The notes: generated by a model not told the origin, from the letters alone. Shown: positions 1 through 6,669, counted from the stretch's first letter. The stretch: DNA of 7,712 nucleotides from G039029935 sp039029935 (GCA_039029935.1 JBCCFC010000648.1:1-7712), one strand, 5' to 3'. Numbers and translations are program-made.

Positions 1-38
1 CAACCTGTTATTGACCACTACATATTTTCCAACAAGTC
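1..38. other. Sequence downstream of the giant gene
   Basis: Thirty-eight bases lie after the TAG stop of the giant gene up to the window edge. I see no hairpin with a T-run and no gene in this piece. Confidence 0.6.
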
Positions 39-3000
39 CTATCGACTCACCGTCGGCAAGAAAATCCGATTCCCGGTCATGACTGTAAATACCACAGGTC
101 GTGACACCAGACCATCCGTATCTGTCGCATAAACGACTACGCGATACTCACCTAATTTGTCAAAGCCTGCGTACACGCCACCATACATATCACCCCCTAG
201 CTCAGTGCGTCGCTGCAGTTTCACCCTGCCGAGTCCATCCTCTGTATTAAGCGTCCCATCACTGGTGGGCGGTGTGTAGTCAGGTGGGTACACAACTGCC
301 CAAACGTCAGCTACGCCTTGGTCATCACGCACTTCGACTTTGAATTCGCCTTGTTGGTGATTAATGGTAGTGGGTGGTTGGACATCAGCAATATATGGTG
401 GCCATTGAATTGCCGAACTACTTGACCGAGATGGATTAATATATTGAAAACTGCGTGTTTTTGCGACTTCCTCATCTTCAGGCTCATTTGGAATGCCGTC
501 GCCATCACCATCAATCCAGGCTTCTTGGCTGGGATGAATAAGACTGACAGATTCTTTGGCAAGTTTGAATGCGGAGGCGAAATCATCTCCATAGGACAAA
601 CGAGAGAGAAAGGCATCGGAGAACCAAATTCTATCATTGATAGTATATGCATCTGAATCCTTGCTGGTTGAACTAATCACGAGGCGTCCCGGCTTGCTAA
701 TAGTACCATTGTGAATATCGATAAAACTGCCTGAATAACACGCTTCAACAATCACATTGACCTTTAATCCTGATATGTTTGTTTCTAAATCCTCAAGCCA
801 TGTATTTAAATCAGCAGATGTCATCCACTCATCTTGGGTTTTATCAACATAAATTAGGTCAGGTTCGCCATGGTCAATCAAATAAAGAGTGAGTGACTGT
901 TGAGGACTAACCCGCTTTTGCGTCCATTCAATAATGCCATCTTGAAGGTTCCCGTTTGTAGCCGACTGAGCGTGTCCCTCTAATGTATCGTCAGTAGATA
1001 AAAATAAAATATCCTCTTCCGCAAAGCCCTTGCTTTTGAATAGTCTATAGACTCGTTGGGCTGTCTCATCTATGTTCTTTTGGAGTCCATCATTTGTACG
1101 GAACCGTCCAGCCAAAATAATGACTGCCCCGGCAGGTTGTTCATCTGGTAATTTACGTACAGATACTTCATAGCGAACATCAGAACCAAAGACATTGCTA
1201 TTCTCATGCTTAAGTTGCAAATAGAATTGTTGGTTCTGTTCAGCATTAATGTCAAGTCTGACACCAGGTGTAAACATTTCACCCCACCTTCGGGCCTTAT
1301 CCATAGAACAATTTATATCGTAAAAAAGCTCTATATCAGCCCTAGAATAATCAGGTATATGAACATCCACTTGGTATGTACCAGTGATGGGAGCGATGAA
1401 AGTGAGCCAATCATGATCATTGTCGGTATGGAAGGTATGGGTTTGTACTGTACTATTGGGAAGAATGATGCCTGCTTGTTCACAGCTATCATTGGGTTCA
1501 TAGTTGCCAAACATTACCACTGTACTTTCCGACGCAATGGCATAATCTTGCGGTTCATTAGGAATGGCGTTGCCATTAGCATCGAGCCAAGGGTTCTGAG
1601 AAGGATAAAGCTCTTCTACAATGTTTTGTGCGGAAAGAAAGCTATCAAAGAGATTGTGGCTCTGTTCTAACTTTAAAGAAAAACTGTCTGTAAAGTATGG
1701 GCTATAGAGCGATGTATAGGCATCATAATCAGCATCAGAGGAGGTTATGATGACACGGCCTTCTCTGCTAATGCTTTGGGGTATGTCGATAAAACTACCA
1801 GAATAGCTAGCTTCAATAATAATATTGATTTTCACTCCAGAGTTGGTTGTTTCTAATTCATCCAGCCAGCCATCTAAGAGTTCAGGTGTCAAAATTTCGT
1901 CTCGTCCCCTGTCAAGATAGAATTCTCCTCGATCTCCAAGTGCAATGATATAAATCGTGAGTGTCTGGTCTTCCCCAACGCGCAGTGCTGCCCACTCGGT
2001 GATAGCGTACCTCAGGTTGTCGTTTGTGGCTGCGGCATCATAATTGTCCATCCACGGGTCGGTTGACATGAAGTAGATATCGTCTGCATCAACGCCTTTA
2101 CCACGAAACAGATTGAACATATTTTGAGCAGCGTTATGGTTCTTTTCCACAATAGGGTATTGTCCAGCAACAATGATCACCGCATCGGAGGGTTCTTGGG
2201 GAAGTGTATGCACAGACAGGTTATAGGTGACATGTTCACCAGCAACACTGTCGTCAAAATTGGCAATCTCGAGGTAAAAAATGTCTCCGATTTCGGCCAA
2301 AATATTTACCTTAGCACCTGATATAAAAGGCTCGGACCACTGGCCTTCACTACCGACACCACACAGCCGATAGTAGGTTAAATCCACATCAGCAGGCGAA
2401 TCAGGTGGAATATCTACGCGTATTTGGTACATGCCGTTTTTGGGTGCTTGGAAGAAGAGCCAATCGGTATCATCACGTTTCTCAAAAGTGTGCTGGAGAG
2501 GAATGCCATCAGGTGCAATCCGATGTGCCTGTTGACAGCTATCATTGGGGCCAGGGTTGCCCACGATTGGTTGTGCATCAGATACGGGTGTCCCCGGAGG
2601 CGTTGTTGTTGGCGATGGGGTCACGGTTGGGGTCTGGGTGGCGATGGGCGCAAGAGTTGGTGTTCGGGTCGGCGTCCGAGTGGGTGTTGGGGTCACAGTA
2701 GCATCCTGTACAGAAATCGTCATGATGACGGGCTGTGCGCGCAGCCCCTCGTTGTCATTGGCGTGGAAGGCGATGTGATAGACGCCATCCTCTGAAAAAT
2801 TGACCGCCTCGCTGTAATAATTCGAGTCATTTCCATTGATTGGCAGCAATGGCACGTTTGTTTGTGTGGCTGGGTTAAACTCGCCCGCAACTAGCGTGGC
2901 GTTGCTAGAGGATGGATAGATGACGGCCCAGACCTGATTCACATCTTCATCCTCACGAATAGTTGCATAGAGTCGTGTGCTTTGCCCCGTTGACACACTA

Positions 3001-6000
3001 TTGGGTCCTACGGTATTTGGGACAATATAGGGCGGCCAGTCATCGACACCAATTGTCCCTGCATATTGAAAGCCGCGTAAGCCTGCAATGTCAAAATCCT
3101 CAACTGTGTTGTAGCGCCCATTTCCGTCGGCATCAAGCCAAGGGTATTGGAGCGGATAGAGCGGATTGATAAACTGGCTGGCCGCTTTAAAACTTTCGGC
3201 CAAGTTATTGCCTGACTCCAATTGTGCAAGCAAGAGGTCGGTGAAATAGGCCCCTTCTTGTGAGGCGTTGGGGTTGTTGTCCGCATCTGTGGAGGTGATA
3301 ATAACGCGATTACTCTGGCTGATGCTGTTGGGCGTCTTGATAAAGCTCCCCGCATAGCTTGCCTCGATAATGACATTGATCTTTAACCCAGGAACTTCAC
3401 CCTCCAATGTTGTCAGCCATTGATCCAATTCGTCGGCACGCAATCGTTCATTGCGAACCCCATCGGCATAGAAGCTGTCACGCTCGGCATGTCCAATCAG
3501 ATATAGCGTCAAAGCTTGTGTCGCACTCACTCTTTCTTTGGCCCAGCGAAGGATGGCATATTCCAAATTATCGACGGTAGGCGGCGCATCATAAATTGGA
3601 TTCCCCAGATTGGTCATCATCGTATAAATATCATCTGCCACAACCCCCTTGCGTTGCCATAAGTTGTAGACATCAGCAGCGAGCTGATCGATGTTTGTCT
3701 GATGGAAATCGCCACTCTCTTTTCGACCCGCCATGATGATTAATGCACCTGTCGAAGGTCTATCCACAAGTGCTTGTACGGATACGTGATAGACGACATG
3801 CTCACCCACAATTTCCACATTTGCATTTGTGAATCCGGCATAGAATACGTCGCCTGCCTTGGCCTCGATGGTGAGACGGGCACCTGGTGTAAATGTTTCA
3901 AACCACTGAGCGATACGTATACCTCTACAATCTTTGTGATAGACTGCGTTAACGTCCGCTGGCGAGTTGAGGGGTGTATCAACCAATAGTTGATATGTGC
4001 CATCGTGCGGTGCTTGGAATTGCACCCAATCGACGTCGGTTGCGTCATGGAATGTATGTCGCTGTGGAATGCCATCGGTAGCAATCGGCTGGGCATCGAG
4101 ACAATCATTATCCGTTTCATAGGCATCTTCGGGGCCAGGCGGTGGTGGCAGTGTCGGAATTGGCTCTGGTGTACCCGTGGGTGTATCTGTTGGGGTGGGG
4201 GTATCCGTTGGACCCACTATCGGTGTTGGTGAAAACGTGGGTGTTGATGTTGGCAGTGACGTAGATGTTGGGGGTTGTGTTAGGGTGGGCGTGGATGTGG
4301 GCGTATAGGTTTGAGAGTGACTTGGTATACGTGTATGTGTTAGTGTTAGTGTTCCTGAGCTAATTATAATGGGAAGTAGCGTCTTGAACGTAATACTTAC
4401 ATAATCACTCCACAAGTCATTGGGTTGATTGCTATCTGACGGAGTATATGTGCGGATACGGACGGTGTAGGTCGTCTCTGGCGTCAAACTTGACAGAGTT
4501 AAGGTATTTGTATTTTTATTTTGCGTGCCATAGATAGAAAAGTCACCACCATTGATTGCATAACTAATCTCATAATTGCCGTCTCCACCTTGATAGACAA
4601 TGGCATCCCATGTCAATTGTGCTTCGGTGGTTCCTACTTCGGTCACTCGAAGATTGGTTGGTGGTGAGGTCTGTGTCTCTGACCAATTTGAGTCTGTTCG
4701 GGTCATAAAAGCGAGTAACTCCGTATCCGCTTCGAGAGCTGAGATCGTCAGACGATTATAGGCGAGACTAAGCGTGTTTAAGTTGTCAAGATATTGGAAT
4801 TCTGTGGGGAGCGTTTGTAGCTGATTGCCTGATAGATCAAGCGTGTTCAAATTGGAAAAATGACCAACTTCGCTAGAAAGGCTATCCAATTGATTGGATG
4901 ACAAATCGAGCGTGGAAAGTTGGATAAGCGTACTGAGTGCATAAGGGAATGTGCTAAATTGATTGCCGCTTAGTGTCAGTTTTGTCAAGTTTGGCAATTC
5001 GTTCATCGTATCGGGTAGGCTGGTTAGTTGATTGCCATCCAATGCCAATGTATTCAAGTTGGTCAATGTACCAATCGCGCTTGCAACTGAGGCGATTTGA
5101 TTATTACGCGCAGAAAGTTCGTAGAGTGCTGAAAACGAACCGATTGCACTGGGAATATTGACCAACGAGTTGTCATCCAGATGAAGCCTGCGCAGACTTC
5201 CCCCTCCCAATTGGCTAGGAAAGCTGCTCAAACGATTGTTGTTGAGTGAGAGTCTTGTGAGTGTAGCGAGATCGCTCATATTGGCAGGCAGACTTGATAA
5301 CTGATTGTTATTAAATTCGAGGGTCGTCAGGTTAGGGAGGCTCAATAGCACTGTGGGGAAGTTGCTAAACGAGTTGTCATCCAGTGTCAACGAATAGAGG
5401 TTAGAGAGACCACCAAAGTCATTGGGCAAAGACTGCAATTGATTGGATGCCACAGATAGGATACCGAGGTTGCTTAAGCTGCTCATCCCAGAGGGCAACT
5501 CACTCAATTGATTGCCCATCAACCGCAGTTCTTTCAAGCTGCTTAAGCCTGAAATCGTTGTAGGCAGGCTGGTTAAACGGTTGTTGTCTAGGTATAAATG
5601 CGTCAGATTGGTCAGGCTGCCAATGTCGCTCGGCAGTTCGGTCAGTTGATTGTTTTGGATTGACAGCACTTTCAATGATGATAGGCTACCAAATGATGGT
5701 GGAATCGTGCTCAGATTATTATTATCAAGCGACAAATATGTCAACCCTTGAAGTTTGCTAACCTGAAATGAGATGCTTGTAAACGCATTGTTCTGTAACC
5801 ATAATCGAGAGAGATTATCGAGGAGATTAATTTCGGGTGGAATAAAGGTGAGCTGATTGTTTTGCAGATTAAGGGTTGTCAATTCGGTCAGATTACCGAT
5901 AGATGTTGGAATTTCTCCAACAAGCCCAAAGCCACTTAAATCCAATGCTGTCAGAGCATCATTGCCGCATGTAACCCCTAACCATGAACAGGCGGCCAAG

Positions 6001-6320
6001 GTCGCATTCCAACCACCTTGTATAGTCCAGTTTACACCACCTGTCATTTCATAAATATCAACCAAGGCTAGACATTCTTGCACTGTCATACCACTGACAA
6101 GCGCGCAGTCGATACTGTTTGGTGATTGTTGTAAGGGGTGTGTATCGGCCAGTACGTTTTCAATGCGTGAGTTTTCACTCGCATCAATGGCGATAGAGTC
6201 TATCGCCATTGATGATGAGACGTTGATTTGGAGGCAGATAAACAAAACGAGCAAAAGAACACCAATGCGTACACTTGCGACAAAAGAAGTTAGTTTTAAG
6301 CGTCTCCTCAATTGGTTCAT
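39..6320 (-). CDS. Giant secreted LRR-FN3 protein with three PPC plus C13 (legumain-like) units
   Basis: This is a probable extracellular recognition protein and cysteine protease of 2093 residues, numbered here from the Met at 6320. Order: signal peptide 1-39; Cys-bounded LRR cap 71-118; 18 LRRs 119-525; fibronectin III 552-647; Thr/Pro linker 660-731; PPC-like domains 732-852, 1253-1372 and 1606-1723; C13-like domains 858-1080, 1378-1595 and 1730-1954; Ig-like modules 1094-1206 and 1972-2080; tail RIFLPTVSR. Only the third C13 domain has the legumain dyad, His1817-Gly in YLIDHG and Cys1861 in VEACYSGSF. The frame is also open from an ATG at 6431. I prefer 6320 because it gives a classical signal peptide (basic MNQLRRRLK, then a Leu/Val core, then SSSMA) and has AAGGA 11 bases upstream. 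The longer form would add a second hydrophobic segment, with a basic loop between the two. The stop is TAG. The target is unknown. Architecture is confident; proteolytic activity is inferred. Confidence 0.93.
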   Translation of the reverse strand: MNQLRRRLKLTSFVASVRIGVLLLVLFICLQINVSSSMAIDSIAIDASENSRIENVLADTHPLQQSPNSIDCALVSGMTVQECLALVDIYEMTGGVNWTIQGGWNATLAACSWLGVTCGNDALTALDLSGFGLVGEIPTSIGNLTELTTLNLQNNQLTFIPPEINLLDNLSRLWLQNNAFTSISFQVSKLQGLTYLSLDNNNLSTIPPSFGSLSSLKVLSIQNNQLTELPSDIGSLTNLTHLYLDNNRLTSLPTTISGLSSLKELRLMGNQLSELPSGMSSLSNLGILSVASNQLQSLPNDFGGLSNLYSLTLDDNSFSNFPTVLLSLPNLTTLEFNNNQLSSLPANMSDLATLTRLSLNNNRLSSFPSQLGGGSLRRLHLDDNSLVNIPSAIGSFSALYELSARNNQIASVASAIGTLTNLNTLALDGNQLTSLPDTMNELPNLTKLTLSGNQFSTFPYALSTLIQLSTLDLSSNQLDSLSSEVGHFSNLNTLDLSGNQLQTLPTEFQYLDNLNTLSLAYNRLTISALEADTELLAFMTRTDSNWSETQTSPPTNLRVTEVGTTEAQLTWDAIVYQGGDGNYEISYAINGGDFSIYGTQNKNTNTLTLSSLTPETTYTVRIRTYTPSDSNQPNDLWSDYVSITFKTLLPIIISSGTLTLTHTRIPSHSQTYTPTSTPTLTQPPTSTSLPTSTPTFSPTPIVGPTDTPTPTDTPTGTPEPIPTLPPPPGPEDAYETDNDCLDAQPIATDGIPQRHTFHDATDVDWVQFQAPHDGTYQLLVDTPLNSPADVNAVYHKDCRGIRIAQWFETFTPGARLTIEAKAGDVFYAGFTNANVEIVGEHVVYHVSVQALVDRPSTGALIIMAGRKESGDFHQTNIDQLAADVYNLWQRKGVVADDIYTMMTNLGNPIYDAPPTVDNLEYAILRWAKERVSATQALTLYLIGHAERDSFYADGVRNERLRADELDQWLTTLEGEVPGLKINVIIEASYAGSFIKTPNSISQSNRVIITSTDADNNPNASQEGAYFTDLLLAQLESGNNLAESFKAASQFINPLYPLQYPWLDADGNGRYNTVEDFDIAGLRGFQYAGTIGVDDWPPYIVPNTVGPNSVSTGQSTRLYATIREDEDVNQVWAVIYPSSSNATLVAGEFNPATQTNVPLLPINGNDSNYYSEAVNFSEDGVYHIAFHANDNEGLRAQPVIMTISVQDATVTPTPTRTPTRTPTLAPIATQTPTVTPSPTTTPPGTPVSDAQPIVGNPGPNDSCQQAHRIAPDGIPLQHTFEKRDDTDWLFFQAPKNGMYQIRVDIPPDSPADVDLTYYRLCGVGSEGQWSEPFISGAKVNILAEIGDIFYLEIANFDDSVAGEHVTYNLSVHTLPQEPSDAVIIVAGQYPIVEKNHNAAQNMFNLFRGKGVDADDIYFMSTDPWMDNYDAAATNDNLRYAITEWAALRVGEDQTLTIYIIALGDRGEFYLDRGRDEILTPELLDGWLDELETTNSGVKINIIIEASYSGSFIDIPQSISREGRVIITSSDADYDAYTSLYSPYFTDSFSLKLEQSHNLFDSFLSAQNIVEELYPSQNPWLDANGNAIPNEPQDYAIASESTVVMFGNYEPNDSCEQAGIILPNSTVQTHTFHTDNDHDWLTFIAPITGTYQVDVHIPDYSRADIELFYDINCSMDKARRWGEMFTPGVRLDINAEQNQQFYLQLKHENSNVFGSDVRYEVSVRKLPDEQPAGAVIILAGRFRTNDGLQKNIDETAQRVYRLFKSKGFAEEDILFLSTDDTLEGHAQSATNGNLQDGIIEWTQKRVSPQQSLTLYLIDHGEPDLIYVDKTQDEWMTSADLNTWLEDLETNISGLKVNVIVEACYSGSFIDIHNGTISKPGRLVISSTSKDSDAYTINDRIWFSDAFLSRLSYGDDFASAFKLAKESVSLIHPSQEAWIDGDGDGIPNEPEDEEVAKTRSFQYINPSRSSSSAIQWPPYIADVQPPTTINHQQGEFKVEVRDDQGVADVWAVVYPPDYTPPTSDGTLNTEDGLGRVKLQRRTELGGDMYGGVYAGFDKLGEYRVVVYATDTDGLVSRPVVFTVMTGNRIFLPTVSR
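42..407 (-). other. C-terminal Ig-like module and FLPTVSR tail
   Basis: Residues 1972-2080 repeat the Ig-like module: WPPYIADV, VADVWAVVYPPDYTPP, then GEYRVVVYATDTDGLVSRPVVFTV. The last nine residues are RIFLPTVSR. The truncated neighbour ends RVFLPTISR directly after the same module, so the tail is a conserved element. Short FLP-type tails on secreted proteins are familiar to me from Chloroflexota, and a role in surface anchoring or export is only a guess. Confidence 0.75.
459..1505 (-). repeat. Unit 3: PPC-like domain plus C13 domain with intact catalytic dyad
   Basis: The PPC-like part (residues 1606-1723) starts NYEPNDSCEQA, with Cys1613 and Cys1671 58 residues apart. The C13 part (1730-1954) has TLYLIDHGEPD with His1817 (codon 870-872) and VNVIVEACYSGSF with Cys1861 (codon TGT, 738-740). 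These closely match the DHG and IEACESGSM motifs around the catalytic residues of legumain. It ends in the EF-hand-like loop DGDGDGIPNEPE (1937-1948). This is the only C13 domain in the window with both catalytic residues visible, so any protease activity of the protein should come from here. Confidence 0.88.
1536..2564 (-). repeat. Unit 2: PPC-like domain plus C13 pseudoprotease (both catalytic residues lost)
   Basis: The PPC-like part (residues 1253-1372) starts GPNDSCQQA, and its Cys1262 and Cys1320 are 58 residues apart. The C13-like part (1378-1595) reads YIIALGDRG, so the catalytic His is Leu1461. It reads IIEASYSGSF, so the nucleophile is Ser1505 (codon AGC, 1806-1808). It ends WLDANGNAIPNEPQ, an EF-hand-like loop with the central Gly lost. 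It runs directly into the next PPC-like domain with no Ig-like module or linker. Among the units in the window it is the closest match to the truncated neighbour at 6687-7505. Confidence 0.85.
2583..2702 (-). repeat. Thr/Pro-rich low-complexity linker 2
   Basis: Residues 1207-1246 run from ATVTPTPTRTPTRTPT to TTTPPGTPVS. It is similar in composition to linker 1 but shorter, and separates the first Ig-like module from unit 2. No such linker lies between units 2 and 3. Confidence 0.9.
2703..3041 (-). other. Ig-like beta module after unit 1
   Basis: Residues 1094-1206 start at WPPYI, contain VNQVWAVIYP and end GVYHIAFHANDNEGLRAQP. The pattern is a beta sandwich of the kind appended to bacterial secreted proteases. 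The same module follows unit 3 and ends the neighbouring truncated gene, but it is absent after unit 2. I do not assign a Pfam family. Confidence 0.7.
3081..4127 (-). repeat. Unit 1: PPC-like domain plus C13 pseudoprotease (His present, Cys replaced by Ser)
   Basis: The PPC-like part (residues 732-852) has ETDNDCLDA, the DVDWVQFQAP core and a second Cys 58 residues after the first. The C13-like part (858-1080) starts GALIIMAGR and has YLIGHAERD where legumains have HG, so His944 is kept and Gly is Ala. It has IIEASYAGSF where the Cys should be, making position 988 Ser (codon AGC, 3357-3359). It ends in an EF-hand-like loop, DADGNGRYNTVE, at 1063-1074. With Ser for the nucleophile it is expected to be inactive as a cysteine protease. 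Confidence 0.85.
4128..4343 (-). repeat. Thr/Pro-rich low-complexity linker 1
   Basis: Residues 660-731 are dominated by Thr, Pro and Ser in short PTxTPT steps and end in a poly-Pro run before GPEDAYETDND. Read on the plus strand, this is an irregular GT-rich stretch with repeated gtgggtgt-like words. Such linkers join folded extracellular domains and are often glycosylated; glycosylation here is inference only. Confidence 0.9.
4380..4667 (-). other. Fibronectin type III domain
   Basis: Residues 552-647 begin SPPTNLRV, carry AQLTWDA for the Trp of strand B, and have LTPETTYTVRIRTY before the final strands, which is the standard FN3 signature. FN3 domains in secreted bacterial proteins usually act as spacers or adhesive modules. 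Here the domain separates the LRR solenoid from the first Thr/Pro linker and the protease-like units. Confidence 0.85.
4746..6110 (-). repeat. LRR domain: Cys-containing N-terminal cap plus 18 leucine-rich repeats
   Basis: The cap (residues 71-118) has Cys72, Cys83, Cys111 and Cys118 and the phrase TGGVNW...CSWLGVTC, which resembles the LRRNT_2 cap of plant-type LRR receptors. It is followed by 18 repeats, almost all 23 residues long, of the form LxxLxLxxNxLxxLPxxIxxL. The first repeat has the plant-like GEIP variant, and repeat 11 is one residue short. At DNA level this is a degenerate repeat of about 69 bases, with the codons for NNQL/GNQL recurring. LRR solenoids bind proteins or glycans, so this is the likely ligand-binding part. 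Confidence 0.95.
6182..6214. repeat. 33-base inverted repeat inside the signal peptide coding region
   Basis: Two perfect 16-base arms, CATCAATGGCGATAGA and TCTATCGCCATTGATG, are separated by a single base at 6198. It lies 106 to 138 bases after the preferred start codon and codes for the pseudo-repeated peptide MAIDSIAID at the predicted cleavage site. As mRNA it could fold into a 15-bp stem with a 3-base loop. As DNA it has near-perfect dyad symmetry, like a dimeric protein binding site. Confidence 0.9.
6204..6320 (-). other. Signal peptide region of the giant protein
   Basis: Residues 1-39 have a basic n-region with three Arg in a row and a Lys, a hydrophobic core around VLLLVLFICL, and a polar end SSSMA. 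Cleavage is predicted after Ala39, where -3 is Ser and -1 is Ala. This points to Sec export of the LRR and protease modules. The mature N-terminus would fall inside the sequence coded by the large inverted repeat at 6182-6214. Confidence 0.75.
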
Positions 6321-6340
6321 GGTTTTCTCTGTCCTTGTCT
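6321..6340 (-). promoter_or_regulatory. Ribosome binding site supporting the start at 6320
   Basis: On the minus strand AAGGA lies 11 bases before the ATG at 6320, within AGACAAGGACAGAGAAAACC. The alternative ATG at 6431 has AAGG nine bases upstream, so the ribosome site alone does not decide. The signal peptide that begins at 6320 tips the choice. Confidence 0.45.
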
Positions 6341-6454
6341 CATCATGCGGGGCAATCGGCCATAGAATAAAAATGGCGATGGAAATGAGTATCTTGATAA
6401 TTACTTTCATATTGAGCTTGATAATTTTCATACCTGTTGCCTTGCTTCAAGAAA

Positions 6455-6500
6455 TGGCAGTATAACGTTATACATATATAAACACAGTAAATCGCCAAAT
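6455..6500 (-). promoter_or_regulatory. Weak candidate promoter for the giant gene
   Basis: Read on the minus strand this AT-rich stretch contains TTTACT and TTGGCG as weak -35 candidates, and TATGTA, TATAAC and TATACT as -10 candidates. TTGGCG and TATGTA are 16 bases apart. No pair matches consensus well on both elements, so the exact promoter cannot be fixed. It is listed because it is the most promoter-like stretch in the spacer. Confidence 0.25.
6460..6473. promoter_or_regulatory. 14-bp perfect palindrome upstream of the giant gene, possible operator
   Basis: GTATAACGTTATAC is a perfect palindrome about 29 bases upstream of the 6431 ATG and 140 upstream of the 6320 ATG. It contains -10-like words on the minus strand (TATAAC, TATACT) within an AT-rich stretch. 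The palindrome itself is certain; its function as operator or promoter core is inference. Confidence 0.4.
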
Positions 6501-6669
6501 TCCCGAAGCAAAATGAACTTTTTTCAGTTTCTCATTGATAACTTGTACTTTTTCCTTTAGTCAGCTATCAACAACAGGTATTATGTAGCCAAGCAAGTAG
6601 ACAACGCCCCCAATATATCAGCACAACTCTCGTTGTTACGGTTCTCTTCTCGCCATAACAGGGACAGCA

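Noticed and set aside
311..656. Short open frames on both strands overlapping the end of unit 3
   Set aside because: They overlap the conserved C13 and Ig-like coding region in other frames and show no protein features of their own.
1206..1670. Plus-strand open frame of 154 codons
   Set aside because: It lies wholly antisense to units 2 and 3, whose protein sequence is clearly conserved between repeats; no signature in the antisense product.
2405..2795. Overlapping plus-strand open frames rich in Val and Gly over the Thr/Pro linker
   Set aside because: They are antisense shadows of the low-complexity linker and of the real minus-strand frame, with no ribosome site or recognisable domain.
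4746..5966. Regularly spaced repeat of about 69 bases, superficially like a repeat array
   Set aside because: It is fully explained by the 23-residue leucine-rich repeats; units are degenerate at DNA level and there are no identical repeats with unique spacers, so it is not CRISPR.
39..6320. Reading the LRR plus caspase-fold protein as an intracellular antiphage or NLR-like defence system
   Set aside because: There is a clear signal peptide, extracellular linkers and no NTPase domain, and the protease belongs with secreted legumain-like C13 enzymes, not C14 or CHAT effectors.
6634..6660. Imperfect hairpin as an intrinsic terminator
   Set aside because: It has a central mismatch and no T-run on the minus strand, so it does not meet the usual pattern.
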